Shown: piece after piece, positions 1 through 7,478 of the stretch
Layout of the letters: each line of letters begins with the position of its first letter
Numbering within the stretch: position 1 is the stretch's first letter
Assembly: GCA_964409865.1 (NCBI GenBank)
Contig: CAYPGE010000065.1
Location: 1 to 27,519, forward strand
Source: Anammoximicrobium sp964409865
GTDB taxonomy: Bacteria > Planctomycetota > Planctomycetia > Pirellulales > Pirellulaceae
Length of the DNA: 27,519 nucleotides
Direction: 5' to 3'
The notes under the pieces: generated by a model
What the model saw: the letters and a program-made list of their open reading frames with translations, nothing else
Database searches by the model: none
Told to the model about the DNA's origin: nothing
Program-made: the position numbers and the translations under genes

Positions 1-2
1 GC

Positions 3-599
3 ATCGACGACGACGCCGCGGGCTGGGGGTGGTCGGTGATCGGTGATCGGTCATCCGTAACCGGTGACCGGTTATCGGTGATCGGTGACCGGTTATCCGT
101 GATCGGTGACCGGTTATCCGTGATCGGTAGTCCGTGGTCGGAGATCGGTGACCGATTACCGATCACCGCTGACCGATCACCGGCGCCCGGCCTGGACCTG
201 ATGCACACGTTGCTGCACGAGATCGGGCACTTGCTGGGATACGAGCACACGGATTCCGGCCTGATGGCGCCGCTGTTGTCGGCGTCTTCGTCCCGTATTT
301 CGGCTCTCGCATCCCCGATCTCGCATCCCGCATCCTTCCTCCCTCCTCCTTCACCCTTCATCCTTTCTCCCGCCTTGCGCGCGGACGAGGTGTTCGCGGA
401 GTTGGGGTGGGACGGCAGCGAGCAGCGAAGTTCGGCGTTGCTGGAATCCAGGGACGGCGAAGCGTTGGCTGTGGCGTCGCTTGGGTCGAGCGCCGAGGCG
501 GCGCAGGCGCGCGTTCCGCGTTGCAGCCGGCTGCAGCGTTACGAGTGCGAACTGGATGAGTGTTTCGCCCAGTTCACCCTTAGCGAGGAGGAGTTTTGA
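3..599 (+). CDS. C-terminal part of a matrixin-like zinc metalloprotease domain protein (5' end outside window)
   Basis: The frame is open from base 3, so the gene begins upstream. It opens with IDDDAAGWGW and later has GLDLMHTLLHEIGHLLGYEH, a HExxHxxGxxH zinc site of metzincin (matrixin-like) type, followed by GLMAP, the expected Met-turn. In planctomycetes this block usually sits near the C-terminus of very large secreted or surface proteins, and I infer the same here. Two low-complexity stretches interrupt the fold: a GDRLSVI heptapeptide repeat between the GWGW block and the zinc site, and a Ser/Pro/Phe-rich stretch just after the Met-turn. Both coincide with 7-bp DNA arrays (35-181 and 291-374). 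After them the frame continues with LRADEVFAELGWD and a Cys/Glu-rich tail and stops at TGA 597-599. The zinc ligands are intact, so the fold may still be active. It could also be a decaying gene, although the open frame argues against that. Confidence 0.7.
   Translation: MDDDAAGWGWSVIGDRSSVTGDRLSVIGDRLSVIGDRLSVIGSPWSEIGDRLPITADRSPAPGLDLMHTLLHEIGHLLGYEHTDSGLMAPLLSASSSRISALASPISHPASFLPPPSPFILSPALRADEVFAELGWDGSEQRSSALLESRDGEALAVASLGSSAEAAQARVPRCSRLQRYECELDECFAQFTLSEEEF
35..181 (+). repeat. Heptanucleotide tandem array, 21 units, inside the metalloprotease frame
   Basis: Twenty-one consecutive 7-nt units run without a break from 35 to 181. The consensus is close to GGTGATC, with variants such as GGTGACC, GGTTATC, CGTGATC and GATCACC. 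Three units make a 21-bp higher-order unit (GGTTATC-SGTGATC-GGTGACC), clearest at 70-132, which encodes the GDRLSVI repeat. The total of 147 nt is a multiple of three, so the frame is preserved. It resembles the short tandemly repeated repetitive (STRR) heptamers known from filamentous cyanobacteria, but the sequence differs and the link is only by analogy. Confidence 0.9.
291..374 (+). repeat. Second heptanucleotide array, 12 degenerate units
   Basis: A pyrimidine-rich stretch divides cleanly into 12 units of 7 nt: TCCCGTA, TTTCGGC, TCTCGCA, TCCCCGA, TCTCGCA, TCCCGCA, TCCTTCC, TCCCTCC, TCCTTCA, CCCTTCA, TCCTTTC, TCCCGCC. It is unrelated in sequence to the first array but has the same period. 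Its 84 nt equal 28 codons, again in frame, and encode the Ser/Pro/Phe-rich loop that follows the Met-turn of the protease. Confidence 0.75.
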
Positions 600-660
600 A
601 GTACCGAGGAGATGTCCGGTCGGTGGTTTCGGCGAGGTCGGGAGCCTGGGCCGAGCGCGC

Positions 661-879
661 GACGCTGCATCCGGGACCCAGCCGCTTGATCTCCGACTCG
701 TAATTGAGCAAGTTGGCGTCTGCGATGACCAGCAGGTTGGACAGGCATGAACCGTCGTTCATCTCCACGAAGCTGAAACCGGCCTTCGAATCACGGCGAG
801 TCCGAACCCAACCCTGCACACGTGCTCGGAGGCCGACGGCTTCGCCCCGGCGTGCCACTACAACGCGGATGTTCTCCAT
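661..879 (-). pseudogene. asnS: Truncated asparaginyl-tRNA synthetase, N-terminal OB-fold only
   Basis: From ATG 877-879 the minus strand encodes about 73 residues that read as the anticodon-binding OB-fold of asparaginyl-tRNA synthetase: VQGWVRTRRDSKAGFSFVE, then NDGSCLSNLLVIADANL and NYESEIKRLGPGCSV. The match stops at about base 661. The frame runs on with unrelated residues to 580, overlapping the end of the protease gene. Full-length AsnRS is about 460 residues, and the class II catalytic domain is entirely missing. A start codon and a purine-rich AAAAGGGA upstream remain, so the 5' end looks original and the 3' part was lost in a rearrangement next to the protease gene. It cannot aminoacylate. 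A functional copy must exist elsewhere in the genome. Confidence 0.75.
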
Positions 880-1057
880 AGACGCGTTCCCTTTTCTCGA
901 ATCGACGGGCCTGACGATCTCGCTCGTGTCCTAGCGAGTTTCCGGATTTTTCGCTATCGGGCTCGTAATCTTGGGCACTCCCCGTAGCCACCAACGGGTA
1001 CGTTTCGTTATGCTCTACCCTCCGGGCAAAAACGCACCTTCAGGAGAGGCAACCACG

Positions 1058-2104
1058 ATGAGACACAACTTGACCTACCTCGTCGCCGTGGCAGCAATGC
1101 TATCAGTCGCAACCGGCTGGTCTTTTCTGCAGGAGACGGCGACGGGCGTTGGCGCGACCCAGAGCGCGAAAGCCTTCCTGGCCACGTTGTCGGCGGAACA
1201 GAAGTCGATCGCCGTGCTGCCGCTGGATTCGCCGCAACGCGTCGATTGGCATGTCATCCCCAAGGCCCAGCGGAAGGGCCTGCAGCTGAAAGACATGACC
1301 GACGGCCAACGGCAAGCCGCTTTGGCTTTGCTGCGGAGCGTGCTCAGCCCGGCCGGTTACGAGAAAGCCACTAAGGTCATGGCCCTGGAGGCGACGATTC
1401 GCGAACTGGAGAAAAGCCGCCAGGGCGGGGCCATCCGCGATCCCGAGCGCTATTACTTTACCCTGTTCGGCGAGCCCAGCGAAGTGAGCCGCTGGGGATT
1501 GAGCATCGAGGGGCACCATCTGTCCCTGAACTTCCTGGTCGACAGCGGCGTCGTGATCGCCTCGACACCGATGTTCTTTGCCGCCAATCCCCACGTGGTC
1601 CGCGAAGGCATGCCCGGTAACGTGCCCCCCGGCATTCGCACGCTGGCCGACGAGGAACTGCTTGCGTTCCAGTTGATCGAGTCGCTGGATGCGCAGCAGC
1701 GGAAGATGGCGATCCTGGACGCCAAGGCGCCACGCGACGTCCGCGGGGCGGGTGAGGCACAACCGCCGGCTTACGAACCGGAAGGACTCTCGTCGACGGG
1801 AATGAACGAGACGCAGCAGGGGCTGCTCAAGAAGTTGATCGCCGTGTACGTGGGCAACCTGCCAACCGATCTGGCCTCGGCTCGCCTGCGCGCGATCGAC
1901 GAAGCCGATTACGACAAGGTGTACTTCGCCTGGGCGGGCGCCGATCGGCCCGGCATCGGCCACTACTACCGCATCCAAGGTCCCACGTTCTTGATCGAAT
2001 TCGTCAACATCCAGAGCGATTCTGCCGGAAACGCAGCCAGCCACATCCACAGTTACTTGCGCGATCCCAGGGGCGATTTCGCGATCCCGGCGAAACGCAG
2101 TTAA
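1058..2104 (+). CDS. Exported DUF3500 family protein
   Basis: The product has 348 residues. I start it at ATG 1058 because AGGAGAGG at 1042-1049 is well placed and the first residues (MRHNLTYLVAVAAMLSVATG) form a signal peptide; an upstream in-frame start at 971 would put the signal peptide in the middle. The body has the features I associate with DUF3500: an SAEQK segment near the start, a DPERYYFTLFGEPS block, a GHHLSLNFLVD block followed by a TPMFFAANPH block, then a YYRIQGPTFLIEFVNIQ segment and an SHIHSYLRDPRGDF ending close to the C-terminus. The family has no established reaction; the conserved His residues (GHH, PHVV, HIH) suggest a metal or ligand site, which is inference. Nothing links it to the membrane protein downstream except direction, and a REP-like hairpin separates them. 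Confidence 0.85.
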   Translation: MRHNLTYLVAVAAMLSVATGWSFLQETATGVGATQSAKAFLATLSAEQKSIAVLPLDSPQRVDWHVIPKAQRKGLQLKDMTDGQRQAALALLRSVLSPAGYEKATKVMALEATIRELEKSRQGGAIRDPERYYFTLFGEPSEVSRWGLSIEGHHLSLNFLVDSGVVIASTPMFFAANPHVVREGMPGNVPPGIRTLADEELLAFQLIESLDAQQRKMAILDAKAPRDVRGAGEAQPPAYEPEGLSSTGMNETQQGLLKKLIAVYVGNLPTDLASARLRAIDEADYDKVYFAWAGADRPGIGHYYRIQGPTFLIEFVNIQSDSAGNAASHIHSYLRDPRGDFAIPAKRS

Positions 2105-2135
2105 GCAGCGTTCAAGGAATAACGGTCGCCCCGTC

Positions 2136-2164
2136 AAAGTAGCCATCACACTCCGTGTGATGAT
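2136..2164 (+). repeat. REP-like palindrome A (GTAG foot, TCC loop)
   Basis: AAAGTAG (2136-2142) is followed after one base by an 8-bp stem CATCACAC / GTGTGATG (2144-2151 and 2155-2162) with loop TCC (2152-2154). The 29 bases 2136-2164 recur exactly, inverted, at 9215-9243. It lies 31 bp after the DUF3500 stop and could also stop transcription, although no T-run follows. The rest of the 2105-2331 gap shows nothing I can name. Confidence 0.85.
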
Positions 2165-2331
2165 CGCCAAGAAACACTGCCCCGTCATTTCTCGAACGCT
2201 GCCGATTCTCTCGCGTGGACGCACCAGCAGCACGGTCCCTCCGGCAGGCGAATTGCCGAATCGCCGTCCGACTGCTATGGTAATGGAAAGCCGACAACCG
2301 GTTCTGATTCCCGTCACACGAGGTGAGATCG

Positions 2332-3789
2332 ATGTGCGTGCCCCATTTCCAGCGTACCAAGCGCTCTTCATGTCGTCTTGTCGTCATAACCGCCGTGCTG
2401 ACCGGACTTGCGGCCGGTCTCGCGTGGGCCTGCGACACGCCGGTCTACCGCTACGCGATGTACCGCTGGGAGCCGGCGCCGTATGAGGTGTACTTGTTCC
2501 ACGACAAGCCGATGGACCAACAAGCGGCGCAGGTTCAGAAGCTGATCGAGGCGGCGTCGCGATCCGAGGAGAAGCCTGCGAATCTCTTCTTCGTGCCCGT
2601 CTCGGTGAGCGACGATCCGGAGCTGAAGAGAATCCCGCCTGATGTCAGAAAGGCCTGGCAGGACCAAAAAGAACGGCAACTTCCCACCTACATGGTCGTC
2701 ACGCCGCACGGACACAAGCTGTACCAAGGGGCCTTGGACGAGGCATTCTTGAAAGCGATGTTGGAAAGTCGTCTTCGAACCGAAATCGTCAAGCAATTGG
2801 GCGAGGGCAAGGTCGGCGTGATGATTCTTCTGACCGGCAGCGACGAGGCGGCCAACGCCGCCGCGGAAAAGGAGGCCAAGACGCTGATCGCGGACTTGGC
2901 GGCTGGCAAGGTCGAGTTGTACCTGCCGCCGGTAATGTCCGAGACGCCGGAAGACGGCCAGGACCCCGCCGGCCCTCGTTTGGAAATGGGACTGGTCAAG
3001 GTCGCGCGGACCGACGCCGCGGAGAAATGGGTGGTGGATTCGCTGCTGTCGTTGGAGAGCGACTTGACGAGCGAGGAGTTCGCCGCCCAACCGATGGTCT
3101 TCGCCGTGTTTGGCCGCGGGCGGGCCCTGCCGCCGTTCGTCGGCAAAGGCATCACGCGGGACAATTTATTGGAATGCGTGTACTTCCTGACGGGCGCTTG
3201 TTCCTGTACCGTCAAAGACCAGAATCCGGGCATGGATCTGCTGTTTGCGACAGACTGGTGGTCGGTTGCCGACAAACTGGCATCCGACTTCGGCGCCGAG
3301 GAGGGCAACGAGGCGCAGTTGGGAGCGGCGCAGCTGTTTCCGCAGCTGATGATCCCCGGCGGAGAGGAGGTGGCGGAAGCGCCGGCCGACGCCGGCGGCG
3401 AGTCCTCGGAGACGACCCAGCCGGCTGCTGCTGAGGCCCCCCAAGACCAGCCCCAAGCCGCCGGGCAAAAGGCCGCTCCCAAACAGGACGGCAAGTTGGC
3501 GGCCAAGTCCGCGAAGCCGGATGCCGCCCAGCAGCAACCCCCAGAGCAACCTGGGCAAACCAAGGAGCAGGCCGCCGAAAAACCGAAGGAGGCGCCGAGG
3601 CCGGCGACCGAGCCGTCGGCGACCGAAGCGGACGAGACACCGGCACCGCCGCCCGCCGTGGCGCACGCCGAGGCTGGGTCGGCGGCTCACGGAGCCGATG
3701 CGATCGGCGTGTTTGCGGTCGGTGCAGGTCTCAGCGTGGCCCTGTTGTTGCTGTTTGGCGTAACCTTCCTGGTATTGCGCCCCAAGTAG
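2332..3789 (+). CDS. Membrane-anchored planctomycete protein of unknown function
   Basis: This is a 485-residue protein. ATG 2332 is preferred over GTG 2323 because the GAGGTGA at 2320-2326 then serves as ribosome binding site. Residues 1-33 are an export signal ending near LAWA, followed at once by CDTPVYRYAMYRWEP, a block I recognise from uncharacterised planctomycete proteins. The N-terminal two thirds is alpha/beta with a second conserved block, LTGACSCTVKDQNPGMDLL, whose paired Cys may form a disulfide or metal site. Then comes a long Ala/Pro/Glu/Gln/Lys-rich linker of about 100 residues, and a single membrane helix near the C-terminus (IGVFAVGAGLSVALLLLFGV) ending LVLRPK. The likely topology is a large extracytoplasmic domain on a flexible stalk. 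The function is unknown. It precedes the kinase gene by 79 bp on the same strand, so co-transcription is possible. Confidence 0.75.
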   Translation: MCVPHFQRTKRSSCRLVVITAVLTGLAAGLAWACDTPVYRYAMYRWEPAPYEVYLFHDKPMDQQAAQVQKLIEAASRSEEKPANLFFVPVSVSDDPELKRIPPDVRKAWQDQKERQLPTYMVVTPHGHKLYQGALDEAFLKAMLESRLRTEIVKQLGEGKVGVMILLTGSDEAANAAAEKEAKTLIADLAAGKVELYLPPVMSETPEDGQDPAGPRLEMGLVKVARTDAAEKWVVDSLLSLESDLTSEEFAAQPMVFAVFGRGRALPPFVGKGITRDNLLECVYFLTGACSCTVKDQNPGMDLLFATDWWSVADKLASDFGAEEGNEAQLGAAQLFPQLMIPGGEEVAEAPADAGGESSETTQPAAAEAPQDQPQAAGQKAAPKQDGKLAAKSAKPDAAQQQPPEQPGQTKEQAAEKPKEAPRPATEPSATEADETPAPPPAVAHAEAGSAAHGADAIGVFAVGAGLSVALLLLFGVTFLVLRPK

Positions 3790-3868
3790 CCGCGGTCCCA
3801 CGGTTCGTCGAATCGTCGCATCCTCCGGCAGGTTCCGTGAAGTTCGGGCCACCAGAAAGGAACTTCGC

Positions 3869-5122
3869 ATGGCAGCCGCCCTGGCGCTGGACAGTTTTCT
3901 GACCCTGCTGCAGAAGAGCCGCTTGCTCAACGATGCTCAGTTTGCCGCTGCGTTGAAGCAAGTGCGGAAGGTGGAGGCGACCACCGCGGAGCAGGCCGCC
4001 GGCGCGCTGGTCACCCAACGGGTGTTGACTCGCTATCAAGCCAATCGGCTGCTGGAGGGCCGGCGTCGCGGCCTGTTCATCGACGACTACAAGATTCTCG
4101 AAATCCTGGGCTGCGGCGGCATGGGATACCTGTACCGCGCGGAGGAACTACAGACCGACTGGGAGGTGGCGATCAAGGTCCTGGCCGACCGGTTTCGCTT
4201 CGACAAGGGCCGTTTGACCCGCTTCCAACTGGAGGCCGAGGCGGGGCTGAAACTGAGCCATCCCAACATCCTCCGGACCAGGGCCATCCGCCGCACCGAG
4301 GACATCTACGGCGTCATCCACTACATGGTCATGGAACTGGTCAAGGGCGTCAGTCTGCGCGAACTGCTGGAAATCCGCCGCCGCACGCTGTACTGGCGCC
4401 AATCGTGCGATGTGATCTGTCAGGCCGCCACGGGTCTGCACTACGCGCACCAGATGGGTTTGGTGCATCGCGACGTGAAGCCGGAGAACTTGTTGATCCG
4501 CACCGACGGAGCGGTCAAGCTGCTGGATTTCGGGCTGGCGATGATCGGAGGCAGTGAGGCCGAATACTCGCTGGCTACCATTCTGGGCCAGAACTGCCTG
4601 GGCACGGCGGATTACATCGCGCCGGAGCAGTCGATCGACAGCTTGAACGTGGACTGCCGAGCTGACATCTACAGCTTGGGCTGCACTTTCTATTTTCTGG
4701 TAACCGGCCACGTTCCTTTCCCAGCCAAGAGCAATACCGAAAAACTGGACGGCCATCGCAACCGCCGTGCACGCCCTGTCCGGGAACTGAATCCCAAGGT
4801 CCCGGAACGGGTCGCGAAGATCATCCAGAAGATGATGACGAAGCACCCTGAACACCGCTTCCAGACCGCGGACGAGGTCCGCGAAATCCTGGCGCCGCTG
4901 GCCCGGCGAAAGCCAATCGACTTCGATTTCGACGGCGTCCTGGCCCAACGTGCGGCGTTGGCCGAACGGCGACTGGCCTCGGAAAGCATCCTCCGCGGCG
5001 ATTCCCGCACGACGACGGTCGGCAAGGTGGGAATCCCGGTGCCCGGAGAGCTAAAGAACCCTTGCGCCGAAACGGCCGTCCGCAACGACGCGCTCCTCGA
5101 ACCCCGCAGGAAGGATGCCTGA
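3869..5122 (+). CDS. Hanks-type serine/threonine protein kinase, soluble
   Basis: The product has 417 residues, started at ATG 3869 with AAAGGA just upstream. Residues 1-70 form a small helical domain (SRLLNDAQFAAAL, QRVLTRYQANRLLEG) of the kind placed before many planctomycete kinases. The kinase domain spans about 74-345 and is complete: glycine loop GCGGMG (81-86), VAIK lysine 103, a helix-C glutamate around 122-124, catalytic loop HRDVKPENLL with Asp202 and Asn207, DFG with Asp220, GTADYIAPEQ, then the CRADIYSLG segment. It should therefore phosphorylate Ser/Thr. No membrane helix or sensory domain follows; the roughly 70-residue tail is basic and low in structure. So it is cytoplasmic, and its input probably comes through the N-terminal domain or a partner. 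Substrates are unknown; the membrane protein upstream is a candidate only by position. Confidence 0.92.
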   Translation: MAAALALDSFLTLLQKSRLLNDAQFAAALKQVRKVEATTAEQAAGALVTQRVLTRYQANRLLEGRRRGLFIDDYKILEILGCGGMGYLYRAEELQTDWEVAIKVLADRFRFDKGRLTRFQLEAEAGLKLSHPNILRTRAIRRTEDIYGVIHYMVMELVKGVSLRELLEIRRRTLYWRQSCDVICQAATGLHYAHQMGLVHRDVKPENLLIRTDGAVKLLDFGLAMIGGSEAEYSLATILGQNCLGTADYIAPEQSIDSLNVDCRADIYSLGCTFYFLVTGHVPFPAKSNTEKLDGHRNRRARPVRELNPKVPERVAKIIQKMMTKHPEHRFQTADEVREILAPLARRKPIDFDFDGVLAQRAALAERRLASESILRGDSRTTTVGKVGIPVPGELKNPCAETAVRNDALLEPRRKDA

Positions 5123-5208
5123 TCCGACGTTCTAAGTGCTGCATGAGTGATAGGAAATTTGATTCCCGACCACAGACATGAGCATAGCCGGGAAAGCCTA
5201 GCGAAACG

Positions 5209-5261
5209 AGGGGGCGAGGGGGAGGTGAGCGGCCGTAATCGCCCCTTCCCCCTCGCCCCCT
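5209..5261. repeat. GC-rich inverted repeat with 15-bp arms
   Basis: The arms AGGGGGCGAGGGGGA (5209-5223) and TCCCCCTCGCCCCCT (5247-5261) are perfectly complementary and separated by 23 bases. The hairpin starts 87 bases after the kinase stop codon and has no T-run, so it could act as a transcription barrier, or it may be a mobile or dispersed repeat. Of the 549 bases between 5122 and the next gene at 5672, this hairpin and the pseudogene remnant are the only features I can see. Confidence 0.6.
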
Positions 5262-5269
5262 GACCGCTC

Positions 5270-5584
5270 GCAAACGGTGTTTCGGTCTTGGCAGCGATGG
5301 ATCGGTCGGCGTCGTTGATCAGCGAGACAACCGGACGCCAGACCATAAGCTGAAAGGCCCCAAGAGGGCGCTGAATCTGGTCACGGACGCTCACCGAACA
5401 CTGGATGCCTCCACCCCAAGGCTCGCTCCAGAGCAGCCCCGTCCGAAACTTGATGAGCGAAGAAGTGTTCCTCGACCGGGTGATACCAGCCGAGATCATG
5501 GCCTTGGCTGCGCCGGAAACCATGAGCGCGGCACCAATCGGAGAATACGGAGCGGACGACCTGTCTGACTTCGTGGGCGCGCAT
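5270..5584 (-). pseudogene. Probable frameshifted remnant of a small hypothetical protein
   Basis: From ATG 5582-5584 the minus strand reads MRAHEVRQVVRSVFSDWC, then AHGFRRSQGHDLGWYHPVEE. This looks like the start of a small uncharacterised family similar in style to DUF4304-type proteins. At about 5450-5460 the protein-like sequence moves to another frame, giving KFRTGLLWSEPWGGGIQCSV, then MVWRPVVSLINDADR, and fades near 5270. Joined, the two pieces read like one soluble domain, which is the basis for calling a frameshift. It lies on the same strand as, and downstream of, the AAA-ATPase-like gene. The family assignment is from memory and weak; it could be a chance open frame. Confidence 0.35.
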
Positions 5585-5671
5585 GAGCCGTGGTTTCCTG
5601 TGCGAATCTACTGGCGGCCTTTCCCGAGCCCGGCTCGCGATCCGGCCACTTCCGCGGCGGGGTGCCCGCGT

Positions 5672-7222
5672 CTATACGCCCTCGACCAGCCAGCGTTCGA
5701 GGTTGCGGGTTTCGGGGTCGAACGCGGCGCCGACCAGCAGGACTTGGCGGCCGTCCGCGGCGTATTTCTCGTGGTAGCGGCGCTGGTGGATTTGCTGGAG
5801 TGCTTCTTCGGCGGTCCCGTGCAGCTTGAATTCGAACACGAAAATCCGTGCGCCCGTCTTCACCACCGCGTCGATCCGGCCCGCTTCCGTACGCACTTCG
5901 CAGTCGACGTCCAGCGCTAGCAGCCGCAGCAGGACGAAGAAAATGGTCTGGTAGTATTTCTCGTTGTTCAACTGGATGTCGTACGGGATGTCGGCGAAAA
6001 AGATGCGCAGCGTCTGCATCGCTCGGTCCACGTCGCCCGACTCCAAGGCCGCGAGCAAGCGGCGCAGGTAGGCGGGGATGATGCTCTTCTCGACGTTCGT
6101 GTACGACTCGACCAGATACTGGCTGAACGCCTCGCGGACCTCCATATTCGGGTAGTCGAGCCGGTAGAGCGGCTGGCGCGAGGTGGGAATCACCTCGCGG
6201 ATGGTCAGGTAGCCGGTCTGGAACAGAAGCGGCAGCGCCGAAACCCGCTCGACCTCGTAGGCCGAAAAGGCCAACTCGTCCAATGGCTCGTGCGAGATCT
6301 CCGGGATGCTCAGCCGTCCCGACTTCAGCAATCTGATCAAGAAGCTGGGCGTGCCCGTCTCGAACCAGTAGTTGGAAAGCTCGCCCGTGTCGAGAAATCG
6401 GCCCACCGAAACCGGGTTGTACACGCAGGTTTCCGCCTTTGAGAACCGGTAGCCGTTGTACCACTGGCGCATCTGGTCGAGCACCTCGCCGGGCGTGCAG
6501 CCCCGCTGGGCGGCCACGTGCTCGATATGCGGGGCGAAGTTCCGCTCGAGTTCTTCTTGTGTATAGCCCAGCATGTCGGCGTACCGGGCATCCATGGTCA
6601 GGTCGACCAGGTTGTTCAGGTCGGAGAACACCGAAACGCGGCTGAACTTGCTCACGCCGGTCAGCAAGGCGAAGCGGATCTGCGCGTCGCACGTCTTCAC
6701 AACCGAGTAGAAGGCTTTCAAGACCCGCAGGATCTCGCCGACGGCCGGGTTCTCGATGTTGCCCAAGATCGGCTTGTCGTACTCGTCGATCAGGATGACC
6801 ACCTTTTCGTGGCGGCCAAGTGCCGTGACCAACTCGTTGAACATCAGATTGCACGCGGTCTGCTCCAGCCGAATGGAATGCCGTTCGGCGTTCTGTCCGA
6901 CGGCGTACGCTAAGGCTATCTTCAGTTCTTCAGGCGTACGCGCCTGCTTGTCGCCCAGATCGATGCGGATGACCGGGTACGGTTTCCAGTCGTAATCGCT
7001 TGCCTCGATGGCCAAGCCCTGGAACAACTCCCGCCGTCCCTCGAAGATGGCCTCCAGGGTCGAGATCGTCAGCGACTTGCCGAAACGCCGCGGGCGCGAC
7101 AGGAAATATACGCCGTAGGGCGGCCTGACCAGGTCGTACAGCCGGGCGGTCTTGTCGACGTAGACGAATCCGCCCTCGACGAATTTTTCGAATGTGAAAA
7201 CACTGGTGGTGATCGGCTTCAT
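5672..7222 (-). CDS. AAA-ATPase-like protein with C-terminal PD-(D/E)XK nuclease domain
   Basis: A 516-residue protein, started at the ATG at 7222 because family members begin just before the block that here reads FEKFVEGGFVYVDKT; earlier in-frame ATGs exist at 7234 and 7258. The N-terminal half is the AAA-ATPase-like domain (Pfam PF09820 type): Walker A variant RPRRFGKSL with Lys49, and Walker B VVILIDEYDKPI with Asp146 and Glu147. The C-terminal half matches the PD-(D/E)XK superfamily (DUF1703/PF08011 type): GRIDAVVKTG with Asp451, and FVFEFKLHG with Glu464 and Lys466, so the nuclease residues are all present. These stand-alone ATPase-nucleases are scattered and multi-copy in Bacteroidetes, Clostridia and Planctomycetes. 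Their role is not established; defence or mobile-element roles have been suggested. The gene stands alone on its strand between unrelated neighbours. Confidence 0.92.
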   Translation of the reverse strand: MKPITTSVFTFEKFVEGGFVYVDKTARLYDLVRPPYGVYFLSRPRRFGKSLTISTLEAIFEGRRELFQGLAIEASDYDWKPYPVIRIDLGDKQARTPEELKIALAYAVGQNAERHSIRLEQTACNLMFNELVTALGRHEKVVILIDEYDKPILGNIENPAVGEILRVLKAFYSVVKTCDAQIRFALLTGVSKFSRVSVFSDLNNLVDLTMDARYADMLGYTQEELERNFAPHIEHVAAQRGCTPGEVLDQMRQWYNGYRFSKAETCVYNPVSVGRFLDTGELSNYWFETGTPSFLIRLLKSGRLSIPEISHEPLDELAFSAYEVERVSALPLLFQTGYLTIREVIPTSRQPLYRLDYPNMEVREAFSQYLVESYTNVEKSIIPAYLRRLLAALESGDVDRAMQTLRIFFADIPYDIQLNNEKYYQTIFFVLLRLLALDVDCEVRTEAGRIDAVVKTGARIFVFEFKLHGTAEEALQQIHQRRYHEKYAADGRQVLLVGAAFDPETRNLERWLVEGV

Positions 7223-7478
7223 ACCAATCAGCATAGGACGGTTGGGGCAACGAGACAAGCGGGAAGAAGGTCATCCTTGGGTTGTGACTGGCCCTCACGG
7301 CGGCACGATCCGGGCCGGGACCTGGGAGGGCCGAACTCCGGAGGACAGGGTCCTTGCCAGGACGGAAATGGCGTGCGGCTTTGCCTTCGGCTACAATTAG
7401 CTCCTCCACCAACGGGCCGAGGCACGGCGGAAGACGCTCTGCCAAGCGGTCCTCCGGCATTTCCAAGGAGAACGCAAG

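Noticed and set aside
35..181. CRISPR array
   Set aside because: Units are 7 nt with no spacers and lie inside an open coding frame; no cas genes are near.
5496..6854. 452-codon minus-strand frame overlapping the AAA/PD-(D/E)XK gene
   Set aside because: Arg/Pro-rich frame-shifted reading of the same strand; the other frame has Walker and nuclease motifs.
7369..7397. Sigma-70 promoter for the sialidase-like gene
   Set aside because: TACAAT is a fair -10, but the -35 at 17-bp spacing (TGGCGT) matches poorly.
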